Below, piece by piece: positions 46,707 through 55,799 of a DNA stretch of 64,000 nt (position 1 is the stretch's first letter; every line of letters starts with the position of its first letter). Location of the stretch: contig NZ_JNFC01000023.1 of the NCBI RefSeq assembly GCF_000756385.1, positions 1-64,000 of the forward strand, in the 5' to 3' direction. The DNA comes from Sphingopyxis sp. LC363. Its GTDB lineage: Bacteria > Pseudomonadota > Alphaproteobacteria > Sphingomonadales > Sphingomonadaceae. Below the pieces are notes generated by a model, which was given only the letters and a program-made list of their open reading frames with translations, was not told the DNA's origin and ran no database searches. The position numbers and the translations under genes are program-made.

Positions 46707-47753
46707 TTGAAAATCCTGCTGCTGGCTGGCGACGGTATCGGTCCGGAAATCATGGCGGAGGCCGAAAAGGTCCTTGCCGCGCTCGCGCTTCCCGTGACGC
46801 TCGACCGCGCGCTCGTCGGCGGTGCGGCGTATGAAGCCACGGGCCACCCGTTGCCGCCCGAAACGCTCGCGAAGGCGAAAGCCGCCGATGCGTTGCTGTT
46901 CGGCGCGGTCGGCGACCCGCGTTTCGACACTGTCGAGCGCCACCTGCGCCCCGAACAGGCGATCCTCGGCCTGCGCGCCGAGCTCGGCCTCTTCGCCAAT
47001 CTGCGTCCCGCCAAGCTGTTCGCTGGGCTCGAAGACAGCTCGGCGCTGCGTCCCGAGGTCGCGTCGGCGATCGACCTCTTGATCGTCCGCGAGCTCAACG
47101 GCGACGTCTATTTCGGCGAAAAGGGCATGCGCACGACGGCGAGCGGCGAGCGCGAAGGCTATGACGTAATGTCGTACAGCGAGAGCGAAGTGCGGCGCAT
47201 CGCGCATGTCGCCTTCCGCGCGGCGCAGGGCCGCGCGAAGCGGCTCTGCTCGGTCGACAAGGCGAATGTGCTCGAAACCTCGCAGCTGTGGCGCGATGTG
47301 GTGATCGAGGTCGCGAAGGAATATCCCGACGTCGCGCTCAGCCATATGTATGTCGACAATGCCGCGATGCAGCTCGTGCGCAATCCGGGCCAGTTCGACG
47401 TCGTCGTCACCGGCAATCTGTTCGGCGATATCCTGTCCGATCAGGCGTCGATGTGCGTCGGGTCGATCGGCCTGCTCGCGTCGGCGTCGCTGAGCGACGG
47501 CAAGCTCGGATTGTACGAGCCGATCCACGGCAGCGCGCCCGATATCGCAGGCAAGGGCGTTGCCAATCCGCTGGCGATGATCCTGAGCCTTGCGATGCTG
47601 CTGCGCCATTCGGGCGGCGACGAGGCGAGCGCGGCGCGGACCGAGGCGGCGGTGGCGAAGGTGCTGGCTGGCGGCGCGCGCGGTGCGGATCTGGGGGGCA
47701 ATATGGGAACGGCGGCCTTGGGCGATGCGGTTGTTTCGGCTTTGAACGGATAG
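46707..47753 (+). CDS. leuB: 3-isopropylmalate dehydrogenase
   Basis: A 348-residue NAD-dependent decarboxylating dehydrogenase of leucine synthesis. [18 protein letters not shown] opens the protein; [32 protein letters not shown] and the NAD-binding [14 protein letters not shown] follow. The start is TTG (46707) with GGAAGG 8 nt upstream. The gene ends 5 bp before metZ, so both are in one transcript. Confidence 0.95.
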   Translation: MKILLLAGDGIGPEIMAEAEKVLAALALPVTLDRALVGGAAYEATGHPLPPETLAKAKAADALLFGAVGDPRFDTVERHLRPEQAILGLRAELGLFANLRPAKLFAGLEDSSALRPEVASAIDLLIVRELNGDVYFGEKGMRTTASGEREGYDVMSYSESEVRRIAHVAFRAAQGRAKRLCSVDKANVLETSQLWRDVVIEVAKEYPDVALSHMYVDNAAMQLVRNPGQFDVVVTGNLFGDILSDQASMCVGSIGLLASASLSDGKLGLYEPIHGSAPDIAGKGVANPLAMILSLAMLLRHSGGDEASAARTEAAVAKVLAGGARGADLGGNMGTAALGDAVVSALNG

Positions 47754-47758
47754 ATGAG

Positions 47759-48967
47759 ATGAAAAAGACGACGGGTTTCGACCGCAGCAAGACGAAGACC
47801 TGGCATCCCGCGACGCAGGCGGTGCGCGGCGGCACCTGGCGCAGCGAGCATGGCGAAACGTCGGAGGCGCTCTTTCTGACCTCGGGCTACACCTATGAGA
47901 GCGCCGAGGAAGTCGCGGCGCGCTTCGCGGGCGAAGAACAGGGCATGACCTATTCGCGCCTCCAGAACCCGACGGTCGCGATGCTCGAGGAGCGCATCGC
48001 GCTGATGGAAGGCGCCGAGGCGTGCCGGACGCAGGCGACCGGCATGGCGGCGATGACGACCGCGCTGCTGTGTCAATTGTCGGCGGGCGATCATATCGTC
48101 GCCGCAAAGGCCGCCTTCGGTTCATGCCGCTGGCTCGTCGACCATCTCTGTCCGCGCTTCGGGATCGAAACCACCGTCGTCGACGGCCGCGATAACGACG
48201 CGTGGGAAAAGGCGATCAAGCCGAACACCAAGGTCTTTTTCTTCGAAACCCCGGCGAACCCGACGATGGATATCGTCGACATGAAGCATGTCTGCGGCCT
48301 CGCGAAGGCGCACGGGATCACCACGGTCGTCGACAACGCCTTTGCGACGAGCGTGCTCCAGCGTCCGATGGATTTCGGCGCCGATGTCGTCGCTTATTCG
48401 GCGACCAAGCTGATGGAAGGGCAGGGGCGCGTGCTCGCGGGCGCCGTTTGCGGGACCGAGAAGTTCATCAACGATGTGCTGCTGCCGTTCCAGCGCAACA
48501 CCGGCCCCAATCTGTCGCCGTTCAACGCGTGGGTCGTGCTCAAGGGCCTCGAAACGCTCGACCTGCGCGCACGGCGCCAGTCGGAAAATGCACTCGCGGT
48601 CGGCAAGGCGATCGAGGGGCGCGTCGCACGCATGCTGCATCCGGGACTCGCCAGCCACCCGCAGCATAATCTGGCGATGAGCCAGTCGAGCGCGTGCGGA
48701 CCGATTTTTTCCTTCGTACTCGATGGCGGCCGCGAACAGGCTATGGCCTTCCTCAACGCGCTCGAACTCGTCGACATCAGCAACAATATCGGCGATTCGC
48801 GCAGCCTTTGCTGTCACCCTTGGTCGACGACGCATTATGGCGTCAGCGAAGAAGCGCGCATCGATATGGGTGTCGTCGAGGGTATGCTACGCATCAATAT
48901 CGGGCTCGAGGATCCGCGCGATGTCATCGCCGACCTCGACCAGGCATTGACCAAGGTCGGGCTTTAG
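47759..48967 (+). CDS. metZ: O-succinylhomoserine sulfhydrylase (trans-sulfuration PLP enzyme)
   Basis: A 402-residue Cys/Met-metabolism PLP enzyme. The Schiff-base lysine lies in YSATKLMEGQGR near residue 215, and SRLQNPTVAMLEERIALMEGAE is a family region. In alphaproteobacteria the homologue MetZ makes homocysteine from O-succinylhomoserine and sulfide. Spacing of 5 bp from leuB shows co-transcription. O-acetylhomoserine as substrate cannot be excluded from sequence. Confidence 0.9.
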   Translation: MKKTTGFDRSKTKTWHPATQAVRGGTWRSEHGETSEALFLTSGYTYESAEEVAARFAGEEQGMTYSRLQNPTVAMLEERIALMEGAEACRTQATGMAAMTTALLCQLSAGDHIVAAKAAFGSCRWLVDHLCPRFGIETTVVDGRDNDAWEKAIKPNTKVFFFETPANPTMDIVDMKHVCGLAKAHGITTVVDNAFATSVLQRPMDFGADVVAYSATKLMEGQGRVLAGAVCGTEKFINDVLLPFQRNTGPNLSPFNAWVVLKGLETLDLRARRQSENALAVGKAIEGRVARMLHPGLASHPQHNLAMSQSSACGPIFSFVLDGGREQAMAFLNALELVDISNNIGDSRSLCCHPWSTTHYGVSEEARIDMGVVEGMLRINIGLEDPRDVIADLDQALTKVGL

Positions 48968-48978
48968 GCGAATCTGCC

Positions 48979-49386
48979 ATGGAAATGATCGACTCCTTCT
49001 TCCCCTTTTCGGCGACCACCGGGTCGATCACCGTGCGCGTCGCGGTCAGCTATCTGCCCGAACAATCGCACCCGGCGCTCGGGCGCTGGTTCTGGGCCTA
49101 TCATGTCCGCATCGAGAATCATGGCGACGATGCGGTGCAGCTGATCAGTCGCCATTGGCGGATCAGCGACGGGCGCGGTCAGACCAGCGAAGTCGAAGGC
49201 GAGGGTGTCGTCGGCGAACAGCCGTTGATCGTGCCCGGCGGCGCCTATGATTATGTTTCGGGCTGCCCGCTGCCAACCCCCGAAGGGTCGATGGTCGGCA
49301 GCTATGCGATGGAGCTGGGCGACGGATCGCAGATGCTCGTCGCCATCCCGCATTTCCCGCTTCAGGCGCCCGCGACCGCGTCATGA
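48979..49386 (+). CDS. apaG: ApaG protein
   Basis: A 135-residue ApaG (fibronectin-III-like fold): VRVAVSYLPEQS, RWFWAYHVRIENHG, QLISRHWRISDGRG and GEGVVGEQPLIVPGGAYDYVSGCPL are conserved stretches. Associated with Co/Mg resistance and Ap4A levels in enterics, but the biochemical role is unclear. It begins 12 bp after metZ and overlaps the next gene by 4 bp (ATGA). Confidence 0.92.
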   Translation: MEMIDSFFPFSATTGSITVRVAVSYLPEQSHPALGRWFWAYHVRIENHGDDAVQLISRHWRISDGRGQTSEVEGEGVVGEQPLIVPGGAYDYVSGCPLPTPEGSMVGSYAMELGDGSQMLVAIPHFPLQAPATAS

Positions 49387-50177
49387 AACGCACGCACCTG
49401 CCCCTCAACGCGCTCCGCGTCTTCGACGCCGCTGCCCGGCACCTGAGCTTCACGCGCGCCGCCGACGAACTGGCGGTGACCCCAGCCGCGGTCGGGCAAC
49501 AGATTCGCGCGCTCGAGGATATGCTTGGCGTCGTGCTGTTCCGCCGCACGCCCAAGGGGCTGGAATTGACCGGCGAGGCCAACGCCGGGCTCGATGCGCT
49601 GCGTCAGGGCTTTTTGCAGTTTGAGGAATCGGTGCGCGCGATGCAGGCGGGGCAGTCGTCGCAGTCGCTGACGATCGCCGCGCCGCGCGATCTCACCGCG
49701 AAATGGCTCGCGCCGCGGCTCGCGCGCTACAGCCAGCAGGCGCCCGATGTGCGTTTCACCCTGGTGTCGGCCGATAGCGGGATCGATTTTACCGAAGCGA
49801 ACCTCGACCTCGCGATCTTCTGGACCGACGGCGCGGGCGAACACGAAGGCGTGGCGCTTTCCGACCCGGTGATGGTGACCGTTGCGGGACCCGGCAGCGA
49901 AAGCGAAACGCGCATCGCATGGCCGGGCTGCCCCGCCGACGAAGGCGAGCCGGCGCTGCGGCTGGGCGACGCGGGGCTCGCGATCGACGCGGCGGCGAAC
50001 GGGCTGGGGCAGGCGAACGTCCCCGCGATGCTCGCCGAGGCGGATATCGCCGCCGGACGCGTGCGGCTGGTCCGCGAGGCCTTTCCGGTGAAGCGCGGCT
50101 ACTGGCTGGTCGCGCCGACGCCGCAATGGCGGCAGGCGAAGGTCAAGGCGCTGGTCGCCGCGCTGACGGCGGCCTGA
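49383..50177 (+). CDS. LysR-family regulator, GcvA-like
   Basis: A 264-residue LTTR. The HTH NALRVFDAAARHLSFTRAADELAVTPAAVGQQIRALEDMLGVVLF spans residues 9-52; the effector domain is somewhat short, ending near 260. The pattern VTPAAVGQQIRALE is characteristic of the GcvA subgroup. It overlaps apaG by 4 bp and so is part of the leuB-metZ-apaG transcript, unusual for a LysR gene, which is normally divergent from its target. Confidence 0.86.
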   Translation: MKRTHLPLNALRVFDAAARHLSFTRAADELAVTPAAVGQQIRALEDMLGVVLFRRTPKGLELTGEANAGLDALRQGFLQFEESVRAMQAGQSSQSLTIAAPRDLTAKWLAPRLARYSQQAPDVRFTLVSADSGIDFTEANLDLAIFWTDGAGEHEGVALSDPVMVTVAGPGSESETRIAWPGCPADEGEPALRLGDAGLAIDAAANGLGQANVPAMLAEADIAAGRVRLVREAFPVKRGYWLVAPTPQWRQAKVKALVAALTAA

Positions 50178-50206
50178 ATCCACTGAAACGACATAGGGAT
50201 AGCTCG

Positions 50207-51523
50207 CTATTTCGCCGCGAGCGCCAGCATGCGCGTGACCAGCCCGACCATCCTGTCCGCGTCGAGATTGGCTTTCGGATCGTTCCAGCTCGCGGTCACC
50301 ACGAACCATTTCCCGTCGGCCTTGCGCTCGCCGAGCAGGCTCATCGACAATACGCCGTTTTCCGAACCGCCCTTGTAGCCGAGATAGCGCCACGGTTGGG
50401 CCGCCGCCGGGCCGACGCCATTGTTGATTGCCAGCGCCGACATCGTCGGCGCGGAACCGCGCGCGCGCAGATCTACCATCGCGCGTGCGATGTCGTTCGG
50501 GCTCGCAAACCATTCGAGACTGTCGATAAATCGCGGTCCCTCGACGAAGCTCACGCCGTCGACGTTCGAGAGCGTGAGGCGGTTCTCGTTGCTCTCGATC
50601 AGCCGGCGCTGCGCCGCATCATCACCCTTGATAAAGAGCGGGCGCAGGTCGTTGAAATTATTGCCCTTGAGCGCGAACGCCTCGACCGTGGTCAGCAGGG
50701 GGATGTTGCGCGACGGCGCGCTGTGCCCCGCGCTCTTCATCCGCGCCTCGATGCGTTCGCGGCCGAGCAGGTGGATCAGCGTGTCGGTCGCGCCATTGTC
50801 GCTGACCGAGATCATCCAGTTGGCGAGCGTCTGGAGCGTAACCGGCGTACCCTTCGGCCAGTTCGCGGTGCCCGCCGACGAGAAGCTGAGGTGCGAGAGC
50901 GGCGCGACGTCGCTCCATTTCCGTGTCCCCGCCGCGATCTGGGCGGCGAGTTCGTCGAGGATATAGAGCTTGATCGTCGACCCCACAGCGAATTGCGTAT
51001 CGGCATGCGCCGCCGCGAGTGGACGGATGGTGCCGCCGTCGAGCTCGGCCACCAGAAAACCGGTATTCCCCGGCAGTGCGGCGAATTCGGCGGCGATCTT
51101 GTCGAAACTGTCGTTCGCCATTTCGAAATTCGTGAAAACGAGCCCGAACACCTTCTCGTCCGGCCCGGCGCCGACCTCGAGCGAAAGCGTGCCGACGCCC
51201 CTTTCGAAACGCAGTTGCACGGTACCCGAGCGTCCGTTGGTCGAGGTCGCCTTTTCGACCGATATGGGCTGGCCATATTGTGCGATGAGGCTGGCGGTGA
51301 TCGCGTCGAATTTTTCCTTGGGGACCGCTTTCTGGAACGCGGCATCGAAATAATCGGGGTAGGCGATCTTGCCGGTGAGCAGGTCGACGAGCTCTGCCGC
51401 GCGCCGCTCGAATGCGCGGCCCTGAGCCGGGACCACTTCGGGCGGCTGGATCGCATGGGCGGCCGACGGCGCGCCGGAAAGGGTGGCCGCGGCGAGCAGC
51501 GCCGGCATCAGCAAGCACTTCAT
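50207..51523 (-). CDS. Class A beta-lactamase-like serine hydrolase with N-terminal extension
   Basis: A 438-residue periplasmic protein with a cleavable signal peptide (about 1-24, AAHA). Residues about 35-145 form an extra N-terminal domain. The class A core follows: S182-T-I-K185 (SxxK), S241-D-N243 (SDN) and KGG in GYKGGSEN near residue 395. True class A enzymes are about 290 residues, so this may be a peptidoglycan-acting or signalling relative rather than a resistance enzyme. The ATG overlaps the membrane-protein stop (ATGA): third gene of a sigma-factor operon. Confidence 0.87.
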   Translation of the reverse strand: MKCLLMPALLAAATLSGAPSAAHAIQPPEVVPAQGRAFERRAAELVDLLTGKIAYPDYFDAAFQKAVPKEKFDAITASLIAQYGQPISVEKATSTNGRSGTVQLRFERGVGTLSLEVGAGPDEKVFGLVFTNFEMANDSFDKIAAEFAALPGNTGFLVAELDGGTIRPLAAAHADTQFAVGSTIKLYILDELAAQIAAGTRKWSDVAPLSHLSFSSAGTANWPKGTPVTLQTLANWMISVSDNGATDTLIHLLGRERIEARMKSAGHSAPSRNIPLLTTVEAFALKGNNFNDLRPLFIKGDDAAQRRLIESNENRLTLSNVDGVSFVEGPRFIDSLEWFASPNDIARAMVDLRARGSAPTMSALAINNGVGPAAAQPWRYLGYKGGSENGVLSMSLLGERKADGKWFVVTASWNDPKANLDADRMVGLVTRMLALAAK

Positions 51524-52110
51524 TTCCCATCTCCTTCGGTTGGGGGCGATGCCGCGTCGAGCCGCTCGATCTGCCCGCGCAGCATGGCCGCCGCGCGCCG
51601 GTTGAGGATCCATACCCCGCCGAATACCAGCAACTGGAGCGCGACAACGAACAGGAATACGAGCGAGCCACCCATTCCGCTTGCCTTGGCCTGTCCGAGC
51701 ATGAAGACCAGTAGGCCGGGTACGAAAGGCGCGAGATACCAGCGACCGACGCGGGCGAGTATATGTTCCTCGCGTATAAGCCGTTCGCGGTAATAGCCGC
51801 TGATGTCCTGCGCCTCGGCGTCGGGATCGGGCCGCGACGTGCGACGGGCGAGCTGCCACGCGACGACCATCGCGCCTGCGATGACGAGCAAGCTGCCGAT
51901 CTTGATCAGCGGTTCGGCGAAGATCACGGCGTACAGGGCAAAGACGACTACCACTAGCGCGGTTGCGGCATATTCGCGTCGATTGCGGCGGCGTATGGCG
52001 TCGCCAAACCGTCCCGCCTGGCGCTTGATCTCTTCCAGCGCGAGCGGTTCGAAGGCGGGCTGGCTCTCGTGCCAGAGGGTATGGAGCCCTTTGTCGGAGA
52101 AATCGGTCAT
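51520..52110 (-). CDS. Four-helix membrane protein between ECF sigma factor and serine hydrolase
   Basis: A 196-residue protein. The first 45 residues are soluble and charged, two helices lie at about 47-90, then a cytoplasmic loop, then two helices at about 125-145 and 150-175. There is no zinc anti-sigma motif (HxxxCxxC) and no recognised domain. It overlaps the sigma gene (ATGA) and the hydrolase gene (ATGA). By location it is a candidate membrane anti-sigma factor or sensor; that is inference. Confidence 0.7.
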   Translation of the reverse strand: MTDFSDKGLHTLWHESQPAFEPLALEEIKRQAGRFGDAIRRRNRREYAATALVVVVFALYAVIFAEPLIKIGSLLVIAGAMVVAWQLARRTSRPDPDAEAQDISGYYRERLIREEHILARVGRWYLAPFVPGLLVFMLGQAKASGMGGSLVFLFVVALQLLVFGGVWILNRRAAAMLRGQIERLDAASPPTEGDGK

Positions 52111-52664
52111 CTTGCGTCTCCGGCGCCGGCAAAGCGGCGTGTCAGCATGGATTTGAAGCGATGGACCTTGGTAGCGACCGTATCGGACGAAACGCCGGTG
52201 ACCGCACCGATTTCCGCCGCGGCCACGCCTTCGAGATAGAGGAGCAATATCTGTCGATCGGGCGGATCGAGCCGCTCGATGATCGACAGGATCAGCGCCA
52301 TGGCACGGTCGCTGTCGGCGCGCTCGAACGGGGTGGCGTCGGCATCGGCGATCTCGACATCCTCGATCGACGACCAGCCGCGTTGCGCGCGGCGCTTGTT
52401 CGCAAGCATGTGCGATGTCGCGCGATTGTGCGCGACGCGCCACACCCAGGTGCTGAGCGAGCAGCGGCCGTCGAAGGTGGCGAAACTCTGCCACAGCGCG
52501 ACCTGCAATTCCTGTTCGAGGTCGCACCGCAGGTCGGCATCGGCTTCATAGCCGCGCGCGAGACGGGCGAGCGCGCCGCCGAAGCGGTCGATCGCTTCCG
52601 TAAAAAGCCGATCCTGATCCCCCTCGGCCACGCCGCTCTCCAATCTTTCGTGTCGCATACCCAT
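52107..52664 (-). CDS. ECF-type RNA polymerase sigma factor
   Basis: A 185-residue sigma-70-family protein of the extracytoplasmic-function class. Region 2 (FATFDGRCSLSTWVWRVAHNRA) lies at about residues 60-82 and region 4 with its HTH (LPPDRQILLLYLEGVAAAEIGAVTGVSSDTVATKVHRFKSML) at about 130-172. It directs RNA polymerase to stress or envelope genes when released by an anti-sigma factor. The first ATG directly follows a TAA codon and no good ribosome site is seen. First gene of a three-gene coupled operon, 49 bp after parE. Confidence 0.88.
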   Translation of the reverse strand: MGMRHERLESGVAEGDQDRLFTEAIDRFGGALARLARGYEADADLRCDLEQELQVALWQSFATFDGRCSLSTWVWRVAHNRATSHMLANKRRAQRGWSSIEDVEIADADATPFERADSDRAMALILSIIERLDPPDRQILLLYLEGVAAAEIGAVTGVSSDTVATKVHRFKSMLTRRFAGAGDAR

Positions 52665-52713
52665 TTAGTCGGGGGCGACGCGACTTTCTGACGGCGACGG
52701 GAAAATTTTCTCC

Positions 52714-54693
52714 TCAGGCGTCGATCGCCGCCTCGTCGAGCGTCGCGGCATTGGCCTGGATGAACTGGAATCGATGCTCGGGATGCTTGCCCATCAGGCG
52801 GTCGACCAGATCCTTGACCTGATGCCGTTCCTCATATTCCTGCGGCAGCGTGACGCGCAGCATCGACCGCGTCGCGGGGTCCATCGTCGTTTCTTTCAAT
52901 TGGTTGGGGTTCATTTCTCCCAATCCTTTGAAGCGCCCGACCTCGACCTTCTTGCCCTTGAACGTCGTCGCTTCGAGCTCGGCGCGATGCGCGTCGTCGC
53001 GCGCATAGGCCGAGAGGTTGCCCGCCGTGAGGCGATAAAGCGGCGGCTGCGCGAGGTAGACATGCCCCTCGCGCACGATGTCGGGCATTTCCTGAAAGAA
53101 GAAGGTCATCAGCAAGGTCGCGATATGCGCGCCGTCGACGTCGGCATCGGTCATGATCACGATCTTCTCGTAGCGAAGGCGATCGGCGTCGCAATCCTTG
53201 CGCATCCCGCAGCCCAGCGCGAGCGCGAGGTCGGCGATTTCCTGATTGGCGCGGATCTTGTCGGCGCTGGCGCTCGCGACGTTCAATATCTTGCCGCGGA
53301 TCGGCAGGATCGCCTGCGTCTTGCGGTCGCGCGCCTGCTTGGCGCTGCCGCCCGCGCTGTCGCCTTCGACGATAAATAATTCCGTGCCTTCGGGCCCGTC
53401 GTTCGCACAGTCCGTGAGCTTGCCGGGCAGGCGCAGCTTGCGGCCGCTCGTTGCGGTCTTGCGCTTCACCTCGCGCTCGGCCTTGCGCTTCAGCCGCTCG
53501 TCCATCCGGTCGAGAACGAGGCCGAGAAGCGCGCGCCCGCGGTCCATATTGTCCGACAGGAAATGGTCGAAATGATCGCGCACGGCATTTTCGGTAAGGC
53601 GCGCGGCCTCGGGGCTCGACAGCCGGTCCTTGGTCTGGCTCTGGAACTGCGGATCGCGGATGAACACCGACAGCATCATCTCGCCGCCGTTGAACACGTC
53701 CTCGGCGGTGATCTGCGCCGCTTTTTTCTGCCCGATCAGCTCGCCAAAGGCGCGCAAACCCTTGGTGAGCGCCGCGCGCAGCCCCGCTTCGTGCGTGCCG
53801 CCCGCGGGCGTGGGGATGGTGTTGCAATACCAGCTGTAAGAGCCATCGGACCACAGCGGCCAAGCGATCGCCCATTCGGCGCGGCCCTGTTCGCCCGGAA
53901 ATTCCTGCCGCCCGACGAAAGGTTCGGCGGTCGCGCATTCGCGCGACCCGATCTGTTCCTTCAGATGATCGGCGAGGCCGCCGGGAAATTGGAACACCGC
54001 CTCGGCCGGCGTGTCGTCGCCGATCAGTTCGGGCGCGCATTTCCAGCGGATTTCGACGCCCGCGAACAGATAGGCCTTCGAGCGTGCCATGCGATAGAGG
54101 CGCTGCGGCTTGAAGCGGCCATGCTCGCCGAAGATTTCGGGATCGGGGACGAAGGAGACGCTGGTGCCGCGGCGATTGGGCGTCGGGCCCAGCTCTTCGA
54201 GCCCGCCGAGCGGGGTGCCGCGCGAAAAACGCTGGCGATAGAGTTGCTTGCTCCGCGCCACCTCGATCACCGTATCGGTCGACAGGGCATTGACGACGCT
54301 GACCCCGACGCCGTGAAGGCCGCCCGAGGTCGCATAGGCCTTGCCCTCGAACTTCCCGCCCGAATGGAGCATCGTCATGATGACTTCGAGTGCCGACTTG
54401 TCCGGGAATTTCGGATGCGGATCGACCGGCATGCCGCGTCCGTTGTCGACGACGGTCAGCCGGTTGCCGACGTCGAGGGTGATCTCGATGCGCGTCGCGT
54501 GGCCGGCGACGGCTTCGTCCATGCTGTTGTCGATGACCTCGGCGGCGAGGTGATGGAGCGCGCGTTCGTCGGTGCCGCCGATATACATGCCGGGACGCCG
54601 CCGGACGGGTTCGAGTCCCTCCAGCACCTCGATCTGCGAAGCATTGTAGCTGTCGGTGGCGGGGTTCGCGGCGTCGAACAAATCGTGACTCAT
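52714..54693 (-). CDS. parE: DNA topoisomerase IV subunit B
   Basis: A 659-residue type II topoisomerase ATPase subunit that with ParC decatenates chromosomes. GHKL ATP site: VIDNSMDEAVAGH, DNGRGMPVDPHP, SGGLHGVGVSVVNAL; TOPRIM: EGDSAGGSAKQARD and DADVDGAHIATLL; the C-terminal RFKGLGEMNPNQLKETTM is also present. The absence of the long insert of some GyrB proteins and the 659-residue length favour ParE. The ATG at 54693 is used; the longer frame is not conserved. Confidence 0.93.
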   Translation of the reverse strand: MSHDLFDAANPATDSYNASQIEVLEGLEPVRRRPGMYIGGTDERALHHLAAEVIDNSMDEAVAGHATRIEITLDVGNRLTVVDNGRGMPVDPHPKFPDKSALEVIMTMLHSGGKFEGKAYATSGGLHGVGVSVVNALSTDTVIEVARSKQLYRQRFSRGTPLGGLEELGPTPNRRGTSVSFVPDPEIFGEHGRFKPQRLYRMARSKAYLFAGVEIRWKCAPELIGDDTPAEAVFQFPGGLADHLKEQIGSRECATAEPFVGRQEFPGEQGRAEWAIAWPLWSDGSYSWYCNTIPTPAGGTHEAGLRAALTKGLRAFGELIGQKKAAQITAEDVFNGGEMMLSVFIRDPQFQSQTKDRLSSPEAARLTENAVRDHFDHFLSDNMDRGRALLGLVLDRMDERLKRKAEREVKRKTATSGRKLRLPGKLTDCANDGPEGTELFIVEGDSAGGSAKQARDRKTQAILPIRGKILNVASASADKIRANQEIADLALALGCGMRKDCDADRLRYEKIVIMTDADVDGAHIATLLMTFFFQEMPDIVREGHVYLAQPPLYRLTAGNLSAYARDDAHRAELEATTFKGKKVEVGRFKGLGEMNPNQLKETTMDPATRSMLRVTLPQEYEERHQVKDLVDRLMGKHPEHRFQFIQANAATLDEAAIDA

Positions 54694-54796
54694 GCTATGG
54701 CTATAAGGGGCGGGGAAGGGCGCTGGCAAGCGCGGTTTTGCGCCGCGCATACGCATCTTGCCGCGGGCTCGGCTCATCGCATTTCGACGAACGCAA

Positions 54797-54822
54797 GGAA
54801 CTTTGGCGGACGCTGCCGGGTT
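54797..54822 (+). promoter_or_regulatory. EcfG-like general-stress promoter
   Basis: GGAAC at 54797-54801 and GGTT at 54819-54822, with 17 bp between, match the GGAAC-N16/17-CGTT consensus of alphaproteobacterial EcfG promoters apart from G for C. They lie 43 bp before the ATG of the outer-membrane protein gene. Single-site matches of this kind can be chance. Confidence 0.4.
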
Positions 54823-54864
54823 GCACTGGCGACCGCAAGGTCATCAAAAAGTGGAGTAATAACA

Positions 54865-55698
54865 ATGAAATTCGCAGCTCTCCTCGCCGTTTCGGCGGCT
54901 TCCATGTTCGCCGTTCCGGCCTTCGCGCAGGACAATCGCGACACGTCGCAGGACTTCGACGGTCCCTATATCTCGATCGGCGGCGGCGCGTCGCTTCAGG
55001 GAAGCGACCGCGGCGAAACCCTGATTTTCGATACCGATCAGGACGGCACTTATGGCGACCAGGTGACGACCGTGGGCGGCACCGATGCCTTCTCGCCGGG
55101 CTTCTGTAACGGCGCGGCCACCGGCACTGCCAATCTCGGCTGCCGCAACGACAAGGACGGCCCCGAATTCTTCGGGCGTCTCGGCTATGACAAGCGCATG
55201 GGCAATTTCGTGCTCGGTGCGGTCGTCGAGGGCGGTCACAGCGTCGCGCGCGACAGCGTCAGCGGCTTTTCGACGACGCCCGCGAGCTACACGATGAGCC
55301 GTGAGGCCGATTATCAGGCGAACGCCCGCCTGCGTGCCGGCTATACGCCGGGCGGCGGCGCGCTCTTCTATGTCACCGGCGGCGGCGCTTATGCCCGCCT
55401 CGACAACAAGTTCGTGACGAGCAACACCGCCAACAGCTTCGACGATAACGGCAAGACCAATGCGTGGGGCTATACCGTCGGCGGCGGTGCCGAGGTGATG
55501 GTGACGAACAATATCGGGCTCGGGCTCGAATATCTGTACACCGACGTCAAGGACAAGGATTATGTCGTGAACGTTGGGGCCGGCACCGCGCCTGCGACCA
55601 ATCCGTTTCTGCTGAACGGCGGCGGGACCGATCTCCGCCGCAGCGACCCGAATTTCCAGACGCACAGCGTGCGCGGGACGTTGAGCTACCGCTTCTGA
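54865..55698 (+). CDS. Outer-membrane beta-barrel protein (porin/Opa-like)
   Basis: A 277-residue protein with an obvious signal peptide (about 1-22, AFA). The mature part starts acidic, then alternates as an eight-stranded-type barrel: FFGRLGYDKRMGNFVLGAVVEGG, NARLRAGYTPGGGALFYVTGGGAYARL, WGYTVGGGAEVMVTNNIGLGLEYLYT, ending TLSYRF with the terminal Phe of outer-membrane proteins. GGAG lies 10 nt upstream of the ATG. Same-frame sequence before 54865 is antisense to parE and not real. A strong terminator follows 21 bp after the stop. Confidence 0.88.
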   Translation: MKFAALLAVSAASMFAVPAFAQDNRDTSQDFDGPYISIGGGASLQGSDRGETLIFDTDQDGTYGDQVTTVGGTDAFSPGFCNGAATGTANLGCRNDKDGPEFFGRLGYDKRMGNFVLGAVVEGGHSVARDSVSGFSTTPASYTMSREADYQANARLRAGYTPGGGALFYVTGGGAYARLDNKFVTSNTANSFDDNGKTNAWGYTVGGGAEVMVTNNIGLGLEYLYTDVKDKDYVVNVGAGTAPATNPFLLNGGGTDLRRSDPNFQTHSVRGTLSYRF

Positions 55699-55719
55699 CC
55701 TCTTGGGAGCGGAAAGGGA

Positions 55720-55755
55720 GGCGCCGGATCTTACGATCCGGCGCCTTTCGTTTGT
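55720..55755 (+). terminator. Strong intrinsic terminator
   Basis: GGCGCCGGATC pairs perfectly with GATCCGGCGCC around a TTAC loop, followed by TTTCGTTTGT. The 11-bp GC-rich stem and T-rich tail make a textbook Rho-independent terminator for the outer-membrane protein transcript. Confidence 0.9.
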
Positions 55756-55799
55756 CTAGCGCGTGATCGGGTTAGACTGAAACACGGCCTTCCTTGTCC

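Noticed and set aside
47600..47760. A SAM-II riboswitch upstream of metZ, as seen before some alphaproteobacterial met genes
   Set aside because: metZ follows leuB by 5 bp, so there is no room for an aptamer, and no matching pseudoknot-type sequence is seen before leuB.
53563..54864. An N-terminal extension of several hundred residues on the outer-membrane protein
   Set aside because: This part is antisense to parE; the protein has a perfect signal peptide starting at 54865 with a ribosome site.
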